Of a stretch of 58,282 bases of DNA, positions 22,876 through 31,490 are shown piece by piece. The stretch lies in contig JAICLJ010000010.1 in NCBI GenBank assembly GCA_025927575.1, positions 1 through 58,282 on the forward strand. Direction: 5' to 3'. The notes under the pieces were generated by a model, which saw only the letters and a list, made by a program, of their open reading frames with translations, made no database searches and had not been told where the DNA came from. Origin of the DNA: Bryobacteraceae bacterium (GTDB lineage: Bacteria > Acidobacteriota > Terriglobia > Bryobacterales > Bryobacteraceae). Position 1 is the first letter of the stretch, and every line of letters begins with the position of its first letter. The position numbers and the translations under genes are program-made.

Positions 22876-23937
22876 CTATTGTTCGCTTGGGACAGCTTGC
22901 GGCTGGAAGCGGTAGACGGCTTCGCTGATCGCTTCGATGGCCTGCTCGCAATCCGCACGGGTCACGTCCCGGTGAGTGACGAGGCGCATGTGAGTAGAAC
23001 TTACACCGTTAGCCAGCACTCCGCGGCGCTTCAACTCGCCGCTAAACTCGTTTGTGCTACAGCCCAGCTTTTCAATTCCAAAGATAACGATGTTCGTTTG
23101 GACGCGACTGGAGTCGACGGAAAGCTGCGGCAGATCTGCCAGACCCTCCACAAGCAACCTGGCGTTCGCGTGATCGCTCACGAGGCGCTCCGGCACGTCC
23201 GCCAGCGCGACCAAACCGGCAGCGGCGAGAATGCCGGCCTGGCGCATTCCTCCGCCAAGCCGCTTCCGATAAAGGCGGGCCTGGTCGATATCCTGACGAG
23301 TCCCCGCCAGAAGCGAACCGACCGGCGCCCCCAGTCCTTTCGATAAACAAAACATGACCGAATCGACGTTCCGTGCAATGCGATCGACAGGCACGCCCGA
23401 TGCGGCTGAGGCATTAAACACGCGCGCGCCATCCATGTGAACTTTGAGTCCCCGTTCATGCGCGCCATCGCAGATTTGATCGATCGTTTCGAGCGGATAA
23501 ACGGTTCCACCGGCCATATTGTGCGTGTTCTCAATCGCGATCAACGTTGTCGACGCACAGTGAGGACTGCCTTTCCGGATTGCTTGTTCAATATTGGGCC
23601 AGCGCAGGATGCCGGCTTCCGACGCGACGGTTCGGGCCAGGCAGCCGCTGAACCACGCCATCATCGATAGTTCCCAGTCCATCATGTGCGAATGTGCCTC
23701 ACAAAGCACTTCCTCACCGTGATTGGTATGCATTTTGATGGCGATGGTATTGCCCATTGTGCCGCTGGGCACGAACAGAGCCGCTTCTTTGCCAATAATG
23801 GCGGCCGCGCACTGTTCCAGCCTGTTCACCGTGGGGTCTTCACCATACACGTCGTCCCCCACTTCGGCATCGGCCATAGCCGCGCGCATTGCCGCTGTAG
23901 GGCGCGTCACCGTATCGCTGCGCAAATCGACCGGCAT
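22876..23937 (-). CDS. ltaE: Low-specificity threonine aldolase, PLP-dependent
   Basis: About 353 residues from [20 protein letters not shown]. The family motifs are present: [60 protein letters not shown] and the PLP lysine in [13 protein letters not shown]. It cleaves L-threonine and L-allo-threonine to glycine and acetaldehyde. The start is uncertain: ATG 23937 matches relatives best, while ATG 23964 has an AGGAA site (8 bp spacing) and overlaps the hemW 3' end. The gene follows hemW closely on the reverse strand, probably in one transcript. Confidence 0.9.
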   Translation of the reverse strand: MPVDLRSDTVTRPTAAMRAAMADAEVGDDVYGEDPTVNRLEQCAAAIIGKEAALFVPSGTMGNTIAIKMHTNHGEEVLCEAHSHMMDWELSMMAWFSGCLARTVASEAGILRWPNIEQAIRKGSPHCASTTLIAIENTHNMAGGTVYPLETIDQICDGAHERGLKVHMDGARVFNASAASGVPVDRIARNVDSVMFCLSKGLGAPVGSLLAGTRQDIDQARLYRKRLGGGMRQAGILAAAGLVALADVPERLVSDHANARLLVEGLADLPQLSVDSSRVQTNIVIFGIEKLGCSTNEFSGELKRRGVLANGVSSTHMRLVTHRDVTRADCEQAIEAISEAVYRFQPQAVPSEQ

Positions 23938-23947
23938 CACCGCACCG

Positions 23948-25054
23948 TCATATCGCCGGAGCATATACAAATTCCTGGAAAACCTCGTTAGACAGCAGAA
24001 AGCCGCGATTTGTGAGACGCAGCCGCTTGGCATCCTGCACGAGCAAACCTGAGGCAAGCGAACGTTCGATCGGATCTTTGAACCGCGACCACTCGTGTTC
24101 CGTCGGTTCGATACCTGCAGCCAGGCGAAGTCCGACGAAGAAGTGCTCTTCTTCGCAATCGGAAAAAGATTCTCCAGCGCCGGGGTTCAGATGATTCTCG
24201 AGGCGAGCGATGTATTCCTCTGCCGAATCGATGTTCGACCAGCGCAACGACCCGTCGAACGAGTGCGCATCCACGCCAAAGCCGATGTAAGGTTCGAGGG
24301 TCCAGTACTTTAGGTTGTGCAGCGATTCGAAACCGGGCCGCGCGAAATTCGAGATTTCATACCGAGGCAGACCCGCCGACTTTAGACGTTCCACAGCGCA
24401 TTCGTAAAACTCCGCGACAGTATCGTCGGGCGGCAAAGCATTCGCCCCATACCGAATTTTGCCAAGCAGGGCTTCACGCCCGAGCCGGCTGTCCTCGTCG
24501 ATCTCAAACATGTAGACGGAAACGTGCGGAGGCGCCAGCCGTTCCACCCAATCGAGCGATGTCTGCCAAGATTCGAGGGTCTGGCCAGGCAAGCCTGCGA
24601 TCAGGTCGATGTTTATGTTGCTGATTCCCGCGTTCGCGAGCATGTTCAACTCACGCTCTACTATTTCAGCCGAATGCTTTCGTCCGGTGCGGCGCGTTTC
24701 CGCCTCAACGAACGATTGCACGCCAAGACTCACACGATTGATGCCCGCTGGGCGCCAGGCTTGCGCGCGATCGGCCGTAACCGACCCTGGCGCACATTCG
24801 AGCGTTGCTTCTTTGATGTGCGCCGCTGGAATAGCGCGCATGGCGTCGGCGAACTCATCCAGAGGCATGAGACTGGGCGTTCCGCCACCCCAGTAGATCG
24901 TTTCGGGAAGCCACTTCCAATCGTGGTGCTCAATCTCCCGGAGCAGCATCCGCTCGTAATGCCGCTGGACGTCATCCGATGCCACGCCCGAAGCAAAATT
25001 ACAAAAGGTACACTTCTGTGCGCAAAAGGGATATGAGAGATAAACGCCTGCCAT
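23948..25054 (-). CDS. hemW: Heme chaperone HemW (radical SAM, HemN-like)
   Basis: A 368-residue radical SAM protein. The iron-sulfur motif CxxxCxxC is seen as [11 protein letters not shown] near the N-terminus, followed by the strand [11 protein letters not shown]. The HNxxYW motif typical of HemW (not HemN) is present as [20 protein letters not shown]. HemW delivers heme to proteins such as respiratory enzymes rather than acting as coproporphyrinogen dehydrogenase. It is 181 bp divergent from bshC and overlaps or abuts the threonine aldolase gene downstream. Confidence 0.92.
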   Translation of the reverse strand: MAGVYLSYPFCAQKCTFCNFASGVASDDVQRHYERMLLREIEHHDWKWLPETIYWGGGTPSLMPLDEFADAMRAIPAAHIKEATLECAPGSVTADRAQAWRPAGINRVSLGVQSFVEAETRRTGRKHSAEIVERELNMLANAGISNINIDLIAGLPGQTLESWQTSLDWVERLAPPHVSVYMFEIDEDSRLGREALLGKIRYGANALPPDDTVAEFYECAVERLKSAGLPRYEISNFARPGFESLHNLKYWTLEPYIGFGVDAHSFDGSLRWSNIDSAEEYIARLENHLNPGAGESFSDCEEEHFFVGLRLAAGIEPTEHEWSRFKDPIERSLASGLLVQDAKRLRLTNRGFLLSNEVFQEFVYAPAI

Positions 25055-25235
25055 GCTCGTCCTTATTCCTAATTCTTATTGTCGACGAGGACGGCCGGCT
25101 TTCGAAATTGCCTCAGGCGCGCTGCCCTGCGAATGTGTCAAATGGCCACAGAGACCGTAGCACGTTCGCACGCGTCGAGCAAAGTCTGGTAACTTTAGTC
25201 TGCCCTGTATCATCAGCTTAGTCAGTGTCTAACGC

Positions 25236-26810
25236 ATGAAAGCCTCGTGTCTTAAACAGAGCCTGATTCCTGGCACAAGTCATCTCTTCTCCGACTATCT
25301 CTACAATTTCGATCGAGTCAGCAGGTTTTACACTGGGGATGCGTTCGCACCCGAATCTTATGTGAGCGCCGCGCAGCAGATTCAATATTCATCGGAGCGC
25401 CGCGCCCGCCTCGTCGAAGTCCTTGCCAAACAAAACCCAGGCAGCCAATCGCTCCAGGCTTTAGCTAGACCAGAAACGGTAGCGGTGGTAACGGGCCAGC
25501 AGGTTGGATTGTTCAGTGGGCCCGCGTACACGATCTATAAAGCGTTGACAGCGGTCCGGCTGGCGCGGAGGCTGACGGAACAGGGACGGGCGGCGGTTCC
25601 GATCTTCTGGCTTGCGACCGAAGACCACGACGTCGATGAAGTAGATCACGTTTGGACATTCGGCCCCGATTCAGATCCGCGGAAACTGATCGCAAAATGT
25701 GAGCCTACGCAGGGCCCGGCAGGATCGGCGGTGCTGAGGGATGTACCGATAAAGGAATTGGCCAGCTCTCTCGCTCATTTGCCATACGGCCAAGACGTAG
25801 TCAATCGGGTCAAGAAGGCCTATTATCCGGGCGCAACGCTGGGCGCAGGATTCCGGCAATTGTTGAATGAACTGTTAGAAGGCTTGGGCTTACTGTTGCT
25901 CGATCCGCTCGATCCGGATATACGGAACACAGCCGCGCCATTTCTGGCGGAGGCAGCCCATGCTGCTCCTCACTTAGTGGAATTGCTGCGAGAGCGGGAT
26001 GCCGAGCTTTCGGCTGCCGGGTACCACAGCCAAGTGCACGTCGAGAAAGATACGTCTCCGTTCTTTCTGCTCGATCGGGGACGGCGGGTTAGCCTGAAAC
26101 TGCGCGATGGCCGGTTCGTATCCCGGAATGGTTCCTATTCCATCGGCGATTTGCAAGCGCGGGCGGCGGACATTTCTCCCAACGCATTGCTACGCCCCGT
26201 CATGCAGGATTATCTGCTTCCGACGGTCGCCTATGTAGGCGGTCCCGCGGAGGTCGCGTACATGGCGCAGGCTCAGGTGATTTATCGGGAACTGCTGGGC
26301 CGCATGCCTGTTATTATGCCGCGCAATGGGTTCACGCTGCTCAACTCGCGTGCGACGAGGCTCCTGGGCCGTTACGGATTACAGGTTCAGGATTTGCTAG
26401 ACCACCACGAGCGGGTTCAGAGCCGGATAGCGAAACGGCTGGTTCCCCCGCAAATTGAGGAGAGTTTCAAAGCCGTGCGCGAAACCGTTGCCGGCAGACT
26501 TGCGGAGTTGCGATCCGAACTCAGCCGCCTCGACCCTACGCTCGTGGCGGCCTCGCATAAAAGCGAAGCAAAAATGCTTTACCAGTTGGATAAGTTGGCG
26601 CGAAAAGGGGCGCGCGCGGCAATGGAACGCACGGCGCACGCAACGGAAGGCGCAAATTTCCTGATGAACATCGTCTATCCGCACGGCCATTTGCAAGAAC
26701 GTTTTTACACGATTCTTCCGTTCCTCGCGCAGTACGGATTCGACTTGATTCCTCGTCTCACGGCCCAGGCGCAACTCGATTGTCCGGATCACATGATCCG
26801 GACGGTGTAA
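25236..26810 (+). CDS. bshC: Bacillithiol biosynthesis cysteine-adding enzyme
   Basis: A 524-residue BshC: VVTGQQVGLFSGPAYTIYK, VPIFWLATEDHDVDEVDHV, GFRQLLNELLEGLGLLLLDP, SQVHVEKDTSPFFLLD, RPVMQDYLLPTVAYVGGPAE and the final AQLDCPDHMIRTV are in family order. BshC adds cysteine to glucosaminyl-malate to give bacillithiol, the low-molecular thiol of Bacillota and some Acidobacteriota. The other bsh genes are not in the window. No ribosome-binding site stands out upstream. The last codons contain a perfect 9-bp inverted repeat (26782-26803). Confidence 0.95.
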   Translation: MKASCLKQSLIPGTSHLFSDYLYNFDRVSRFYTGDAFAPESYVSAAQQIQYSSERRARLVEVLAKQNPGSQSLQALARPETVAVVTGQQVGLFSGPAYTIYKALTAVRLARRLTEQGRAAVPIFWLATEDHDVDEVDHVWTFGPDSDPRKLIAKCEPTQGPAGSAVLRDVPIKELASSLAHLPYGQDVVNRVKKAYYPGATLGAGFRQLLNELLEGLGLLLLDPLDPDIRNTAAPFLAEAAHAAPHLVELLRERDAELSAAGYHSQVHVEKDTSPFFLLDRGRRVSLKLRDGRFVSRNGSYSIGDLQARAADISPNALLRPVMQDYLLPTVAYVGGPAEVAYMAQAQVIYRELLGRMPVIMPRNGFTLLNSRATRLLGRYGLQVQDLLDHHERVQSRIAKRLVPPQIEESFKAVRETVAGRLAELRSELSRLDPTLVAASHKSEAKMLYQLDKLARKGARAAMERTAHATEGANFLMNIVYPHGHLQERFYTILPFLAQYGFDLIPRLTAQAQLDCPDHMIRTV

Positions 26811-26824
26811 TCAGAAGCGGCTGG

Positions 26825-26830
26825 TATACT
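26825..26830 (+). promoter_or_regulatory. Extended -10 element for tRNA-Leu
   Basis: TGGTATACT (26822-26830) is an extended -10, placing transcription start near 26837, about 32 bp before the tRNA. It lies just after the bshC stop codon. No clear -35 is seen at the proper distance. Confidence 0.4.
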
Positions 26831-26868
26831 CGAACTGACATGCGCCTTTGAGGCGTTTTCGTCGCCTT

Positions 26869-26957
26869 GCTGGAGTGGCGGAACTGGCAGACGCACGGGA
26901 CTCAAAATCCCGCGACCTTCACTGGTCATGTGGGTTCGACCCCCACCTCCAGCACCA
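26869..26957 (+). tRNA. tRNA-Leu(CAA)
   Basis: The sequence folds as a type II tRNA: acceptor stem GCTGGAG paired with CTCCAGC, anticodon stem CGGGA/TCCCG with loop CTCAAAA giving anticodon CAA, a long variable arm as in leucine tRNAs, T-arm GTGGG-TTCGACC-CCCAC, and encoded CCA (26955-26957) after discriminator A. It reads UUG codons. Confidence 0.95.
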
Positions 26958-27418
26958 GGAAAGCAAACTACTTGCTTTTTTTTCTTGGGACCACGCAGCC
27001 CTAGCAGCGGCTGTTGTCGTGCCAACCTGTGCCTTTCAGCGCCAAGCGACGTTGCGGCTGAGCTGTTTTTCTGATTCCAAGCAATCGCGTTCCAGGCGCT
27101 TGCAAATGTTCCGAAACGGCCTGCGAGACCGCCGCAGATCAAGGATCTGTCCACAAATAAACCATGAACGCCTTCCTCTTTATTTGCAATCGAGAATCGT
27201 TTTCCCAATCTGGACGTCGTGGGCTCGATCTTTGTCTCCGCTCATGTTTCAATAAACGTGGGAAGAACTGAAAAAGGCGCGTGATAGGGTTAGGTCCGTC
27301 ACCTCAACAATTTGTCGTCGATCGCTTTGCTTTCCTCAATTGCCGAAAGACCTCTTGCATATGTTCCGTTGCCCGACAAATTGCCAGAAAACGTTTAGAA
27401 AGCGAACAACTAGCTCGA
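26958..27418. other. 461-bp intergenic region
   Basis: Between tRNA-Leu and the Gfo/Idh/MocA gene. No protein-like frame and no repeat is supported. Several small frames exist on both strands without family resemblance or ribosome-binding sites. The right end is the 3' untranslated region of the reverse-strand oxidoreductase. Confidence 0.5.
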
Positions 27419-28723
27419 TTACTCTCCCGTAAGGTTCGGAATGACATAGGGTGCCCGGTAAGGCGGATGCGCGAGATCATTTGCTTTTGCATTCTCGAAA
27501 CGCTCGGTTCGTGGATCAAAGTTTTCCAGTTGGCCGCCGAGCCGATAGCTGATATTAGCGAGGTGGCAGAGATCCGCGGAGATCCGTCCAATATCAACAT
27601 CGGCATGAAGATCCTGATATTTCCGGCTTCGCATCGCCGATAGAAAATTAGCGATGTGCGCGGCGAAGCTGTCATTGCCGGATTTCGCGGACTGGATCAG
27701 TTTCGCAGGATCTCCTTTAAATACTCGATAGCCATTTCCATCGAGTGATAGCCAACCATCACTTCCATAGAAGAGATCACCTACCGTGTTGCCTTCAGAA
27801 GTCATGCTCAGTTCGCCTTCCGTTCCGGTTTGAAGACCACGCACCTCAAAGACAAGTTCCTTGTCGCCGTAATCGAAGCGGGAAAGCAGTGTATTGGGAG
27901 TTTCCTGGTCGTCCTTATAAACATATTTGCCGCCATTCGCAACGGCAGAGCGTGGATGGCCGACCCCGAGACCCCATCGCGCAATATCCATTTCGTGCAC
28001 GCCCTGGTTGCCGATGTCGCCGTTACCTGTATCCCAGAACCAGTGCCAGTTATAAAGAAAATGGTTCTTGCTGAAAGGGATCATGGGCGCCGGGCCACGA
28101 AATTTATCCCAGTCGACCCCCGCCGGCACTGGCTCATTCGGCGTATGGCCAATCGACTTCCGGCGTTTAAAGCAGAGTCCTTTAGCCATATAGACCTGCC
28201 CGATAATCCCTTCCTGTAGCAATTGAACCGCGCGGATTTTATGGTCAGCGCTTCTGCCTTGTGATCCGACCTGGACCATACGTCCGTACTTGCGCGCGGC
28301 CGCCACCATCTGCCGGCCTTCATAAGGGTCGTGGCACGCGGGTTTTTCTATATATACGTCTTTGCCAGCCTGACAAGCCCAAATTGTTGCAAGGGCGTGC
28401 CAGTGGTTAGGAAGCGGCATAGAAACCGCATTGACTTCCTTCTCGGCGAACACATCTCGCATATCTTTATAAGCCTTTGGCGTCTGGCCGGTGAGCTTTT
28501 TCACCAGGGCCAGGCTTCGCTCCAGGTTTGCCTGATCCACGTCGCAAAGCGCGTAAATGTGGGCATCGGGTTGTTTTGCATAGCCGTGAATATGCGCCTG
28601 GCCGCGGCCGCCAACTCCGACAATGGCTACGTTTATGCGATCGTTACTGCCCCATGCACGCCCCGCTGAGAGGGCGGACAAGGCGGACGTTTGAATGAAG
28701 GTGCGACGAGTTGTTGAGTTCAT
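27419..28723 (-). CDS. Tat-exported Gfo/Idh/MocA-family oxidoreductase
   Basis: A 434-residue protein with twin-arginine signal MNSTTRRTFIQTSALSAL. The NAD(P)-binding fold starts INVAIVGVGGRGQAHI; DVYIEKPACHDPYE holds the EKP lysine; FWDTGNGDIGNQGVHEMDIA contains the usual GDIGxQGxHxxD feature of the secreted subfamily (Gln/Gly-His-Asp). Substrates are sugars or inositols, with cofactor bound before Tat export. ATG 28723 follows GGAGCC. It is the most downstream gene of a reverse-strand group with an amidohydrolase and a PmoA-like protein, facing the TonB receptor gene. Confidence 0.93.
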   Translation of the reverse strand: MNSTTRRTFIQTSALSALSAGRAWGSNDRINVAIVGVGGRGQAHIHGYAKQPDAHIYALCDVDQANLERSLALVKKLTGQTPKAYKDMRDVFAEKEVNAVSMPLPNHWHALATIWACQAGKDVYIEKPACHDPYEGRQMVAAARKYGRMVQVGSQGRSADHKIRAVQLLQEGIIGQVYMAKGLCFKRRKSIGHTPNEPVPAGVDWDKFRGPAPMIPFSKNHFLYNWHWFWDTGNGDIGNQGVHEMDIARWGLGVGHPRSAVANGGKYVYKDDQETPNTLLSRFDYGDKELVFEVRGLQTGTEGELSMTSEGNTVGDLFYGSDGWLSLDGNGYRVFKGDPAKLIQSAKSGNDSFAAHIANFLSAMRSRKYQDLHADVDIGRISADLCHLANISYRLGGQLENFDPRTERFENAKANDLAHPPYRAPYVIPNLTGE

Positions 28724-28884
28724 TTAACTAAGGCTCCTTATTACATCAGACAAGCGATTCTATACGCCGGTGAATTATCGTGGCTATCTGCAATAGCGCT
28801 GTGGCGCCCGCTCTTTGCGCGATTCGCTAACTTTAACAAAATCGCTCCGAGAGCACCTTCCTGCGTCCGCGTATCGGAATGCTT

Positions 28885-30048
28885 TTACGTCCAATTCAGA
28901 ATTCGTTTTGCGTTATGAGCATAAAGCTTTTCAAGAACCGCAGAAGGCGTTTCCAGGCCGTATAGACGCCACCAGAGGCGGCCCGGAATGAATTCATCTC
29001 CACTCTCTAAAAGCCGCCACCACGCCTGGTACATCGCCTGATCACGCCCCATATCTGTCCCAAAGAGGACGCGGTCCTGATAATGACTGAGAAATTTCAA
29101 AGCGAAGCGGGGTTCACGACCGACTTCGTAGTCCCGGGCGGCGATATCAACGTAAAAGTTAGGGTATTTATCGAGCACTTTGGCGAGCGAGGCAAGATCA
29201 TTGCCCTGGTTTCCGAGATGAGCGGCGATAAAAGTAGTTCGTGGATGCTTCGAAACCATATGGTCGCGATAGTCTAGCAACTCTTCATAGGACGGCACAT
29301 CCTTTCCGTACAGATTGAAGACCTGAAAATCGGGCGTCCGCTCCTGATGAGGTCCAAGGGGCTGCCAGCACGATGGGTGATCCGCGATATGGACATTCAC
29401 CGGGATTTTTAAGTCTGCACATTTATCCCACAAAGGGTCCAGGCGCGAGTCATCGGGATGCATACGCTTGCTACGGGGGAGCGGCGCATTTGCATTCCCC
29501 TGCATGCCCCATCCTTTATCGGTAAGTTCTCCCAACCCTCGGGCGCCATGGCTAACGCAACGCTCCAGTTCGCTAACCGCACGGGCGCTGTAGTCCGGCG
29601 CATCTGTATCTCTGGTATCCATCGAGCAGAAGATAAGGAAACGCTTTCCGAACGGCTTGAACAATTGAGCTTGACGATCAAAGTCGCCGCCGATGGCGTC
29701 GGTAAATACGGCGGACGTCTCAATACCGACCTGATCCATCGTACGTAGCCAGGAGTTGGCGTCTTCGCGCGTGTGGATGCCACACATGTTAGAGTGCGCG
29801 TGGACGTCGACCACCGGAAATTGCGCCTTGTCGACCTTAGTTACTGGTGTCACGAGAGTCGGATGTGGATCATAGTCCTTCAACAGCACCGAGTCCATTG
29901 GCCCCGAGACGACGGGCACGCCATATTTCATCGTCTTCGTCTCGGCCTGACCCGGTGAACCCATCTCCTTGCCCTTGTCTTGGGTGCACGATTGCAGATC
30001 TAAACCAGCGACTGCGGCAGAACTTAGTAGAAAAAATCTTCGATTCAC
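28885..30048 (-). CDS. Tat-exported amidohydrolase (TIM-barrel, PF04909-like)
   Basis: A 387-residue protein: GTG start at 30048 after ACGAGG gives MNRRFFLLSSAAVAG, a Tat signal that ends DLQSC and may be a lipobox. The metal-dependent barrel has FPVVDVHAHSN (first His pair), PVNVHIADHPSC, TFIAAHLGNQ, YVDIAAR and VLFGTDMGRD (final Asp ligand). The family includes 2-pyrone-4,6-dicarboxylate lactonase-like and decarboxylase-like enzymes acting on aromatic or lactone substrates. A TTG at 30054 would add two residues. Middle gene of the reverse-strand group at this locus. Confidence 0.88.
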   Translation of the reverse strand: MNRRFFLLSSAAVAGLDLQSCTQDKGKEMGSPGQAETKTMKYGVPVVSGPMDSVLLKDYDPHPTLVTPVTKVDKAQFPVVDVHAHSNMCGIHTREDANSWLRTMDQVGIETSAVFTDAIGGDFDRQAQLFKPFGKRFLIFCSMDTRDTDAPDYSARAVSELERCVSHGARGLGELTDKGWGMQGNANAPLPRSKRMHPDDSRLDPLWDKCADLKIPVNVHIADHPSCWQPLGPHQERTPDFQVFNLYGKDVPSYEELLDYRDHMVSKHPRTTFIAAHLGNQGNDLASLAKVLDKYPNFYVDIAARDYEVGREPRFALKFLSHYQDRVLFGTDMGRDQAMYQAWWRLLESGDEFIPGRLWWRLYGLETPSAVLEKLYAHNAKRILNWT

Positions 30049-30159
30049 AGGCAACCTCGTGACTTGATATGAAAGATCAGGATTCTGAGCATTTTTCTTT
30101 CGGAATGCCGAATTCGCCTTGAACTGTGTTAACCATTCCTATCGGCCCGTAAACCCGAG

Positions 30160-31161
30160 CTACTGCGCTGCTGAGTACTTCCGATACATCTCAGCTAGCT
30201 GTGAAGGCGAAAGCTTACCTTCGTAAATCAACACTCGATAGCTAAATGTCAAGGATTTTCCTTCCGGTACTGTCCAGCTTCCATCCTTTGTAGGATCCTT
30301 TGCAAATTCGCGCAACCCGAAAGGGTTGGCGGCAAGCAGGCCATAAGCTCGCGCATGCCAAGTCGTCGGGTGACGAAAGCTTTTGGGGCTATCGAATACG
30401 GCAATCCCAACCTCTTTTCCGGAGACGACGCCTGAGTAGTCAACCCAGTCGGCCGGTTTACCCCAAATTGCCGGCTCGCCGTGTGCCCCGTGCGAGTTGA
30501 TCATGTGATCGTGGGGTGCGCTTAACTCGGGCCCCAGGCGAACCGCGAAGGTCCCTTCTTTCGTATCGCCGAAAGTAATGGGGCCCTGATTGGCGAAAAC
30601 GACAAACTCACAATCGATGATGCGAGTGCGGTCATCTCCCTGAAATTTGAAGCTCTGGGTTTCCTCTCCAATCACACGCCCGCTGGGCGCAAGAAGATTA
30701 AAGCGGGCGCGAAGGGAGCCTACTTGAGCCCCACTAGCGACGCTTTCCAGTTTTGTCAGAGACATTCGCCCGTAAGCCTGGCGGGCGTGACCATAATAGC
30801 TGTCGAAGGCTTGCTCCGCCCAAAAATTCAGGCCGTCGATATTGCCATGTCCGAAATAGAGCGGCCGCTGATGGGGCTCAAAGGAAGCAGTCTTCTGATC
30901 TGTCGGCGTGACGGTGTTGACAACGGGAAAACTTCTACTGATCACAATACCCGAAGCGGTGCGGAGCGGCATCAGATAGGGCTTTGCTACAACGCTATCG
31001 AACTCGTATGTTGTGAACGGCTGGCCGTCAATGACGACGTCTACCTTGTGATCGCCACGTTTGAGCGCGACAGGCGCAGCCTGCAGCGCAAGACCCAAGC
31101 ATGCGAACAGAACCGCCGCCCGAGATCTACGGGCTGCATGCTTCCATCTCTCTTTTGCCAT
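30160..31161 (-). CDS. PmoA-like secreted protein (DUF6807)
   Basis: A 333-residue protein with a signal peptide MAKERWKHAARRSRAAVLF (cleaved near LQAAP). The body shows the DUF6807 pattern: YLMPLRTASGIVISR, RPLYFGHGNIDGLNFW, DCEFVVFANQGPITFGDTKE, GTFAVRLGPELS, NSHGAHGEPAIWGKPADWVD and GIAVFDSPKSFRHPTTWHAR. The label 'methane oxygenase PmoA' for this family is historical and no methane role is implied; members are found in glycan utilisation loci. The start is uncertain; ATG 31203 would add 14 residues. It is first in the reverse-strand group and divergent from the TonB receptor. Confidence 0.88.
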   Translation of the reverse strand: MAKERWKHAARRSRAAVLFACLGLALQAAPVALKRGDHKVDVVIDGQPFTTYEFDSVVAKPYLMPLRTASGIVISRSFPVVNTVTPTDQKTASFEPHQRPLYFGHGNIDGLNFWAEQAFDSYYGHARQAYGRMSLTKLESVASGAQVGSLRARFNLLAPSGRVIGEETQSFKFQGDDRTRIIDCEFVVFANQGPITFGDTKEGTFAVRLGPELSAPHDHMINSHGAHGEPAIWGKPADWVDYSGVVSGKEVGIAVFDSPKSFRHPTTWHARAYGLLAANPFGLREFAKDPTKDGSWTVPEGKSLTFSYRVLIYEGKLSPSQLAEMYRKYSAAQ

Positions 31162-31490
31162 AAGCACACTATACGCAGGTGGTCGGCTTGTTTCAAGATA
31201 CATTTCTCATAAACGTGAAAACTTTGATTGAAAATGCTTGACACTCTCCGGAGAAAGAAGCAAACTGATCTAGGTTTACGTTCAGCCAGAGAGATCGGCG
31301 ATGTTGCGAATCCCGTCTCCCCGCGCGAGGCGATTTTCTGACATCTGTACGCTGGTGGTCATGCTTACCTGACGGACTCTAGCCATCCCTCTCGAGTCCC
31401 AAATGTTTTACGGTTCGGTTGTAGAGAATGTTTCGAAAGCGAGCGCCGCAGAATCAAGGCTTGCGCGCTCGCGGATCTGAGGAGATTGTC
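31162..31490. other. Divergent control region between DUF6807 and TonB receptor genes
   Basis: About 330 bp. It holds a strong TTGACA and a perfect palindrome, listed separately, and the ribosome-binding site of the receptor at 31479-31484. An ATG at 31428 is in frame with the receptor but has only a weak site. Otherwise nothing is visible. Confidence 0.5.
31238..31254 (+). promoter_or_regulatory. TTGACA plus 10-bp palindrome upstream of TonB receptor
   Basis: TTGACA (31238-31243) is directly followed by the perfect palindrome TCTCCGGAGA (31245-31254), located where a promoter spacer would lie. A good -10 is not visible at 16-18 bp (CAAACT is the nearest). The palindrome may be an operator; which regulator binds is unknown. 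Confidence 0.35.
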
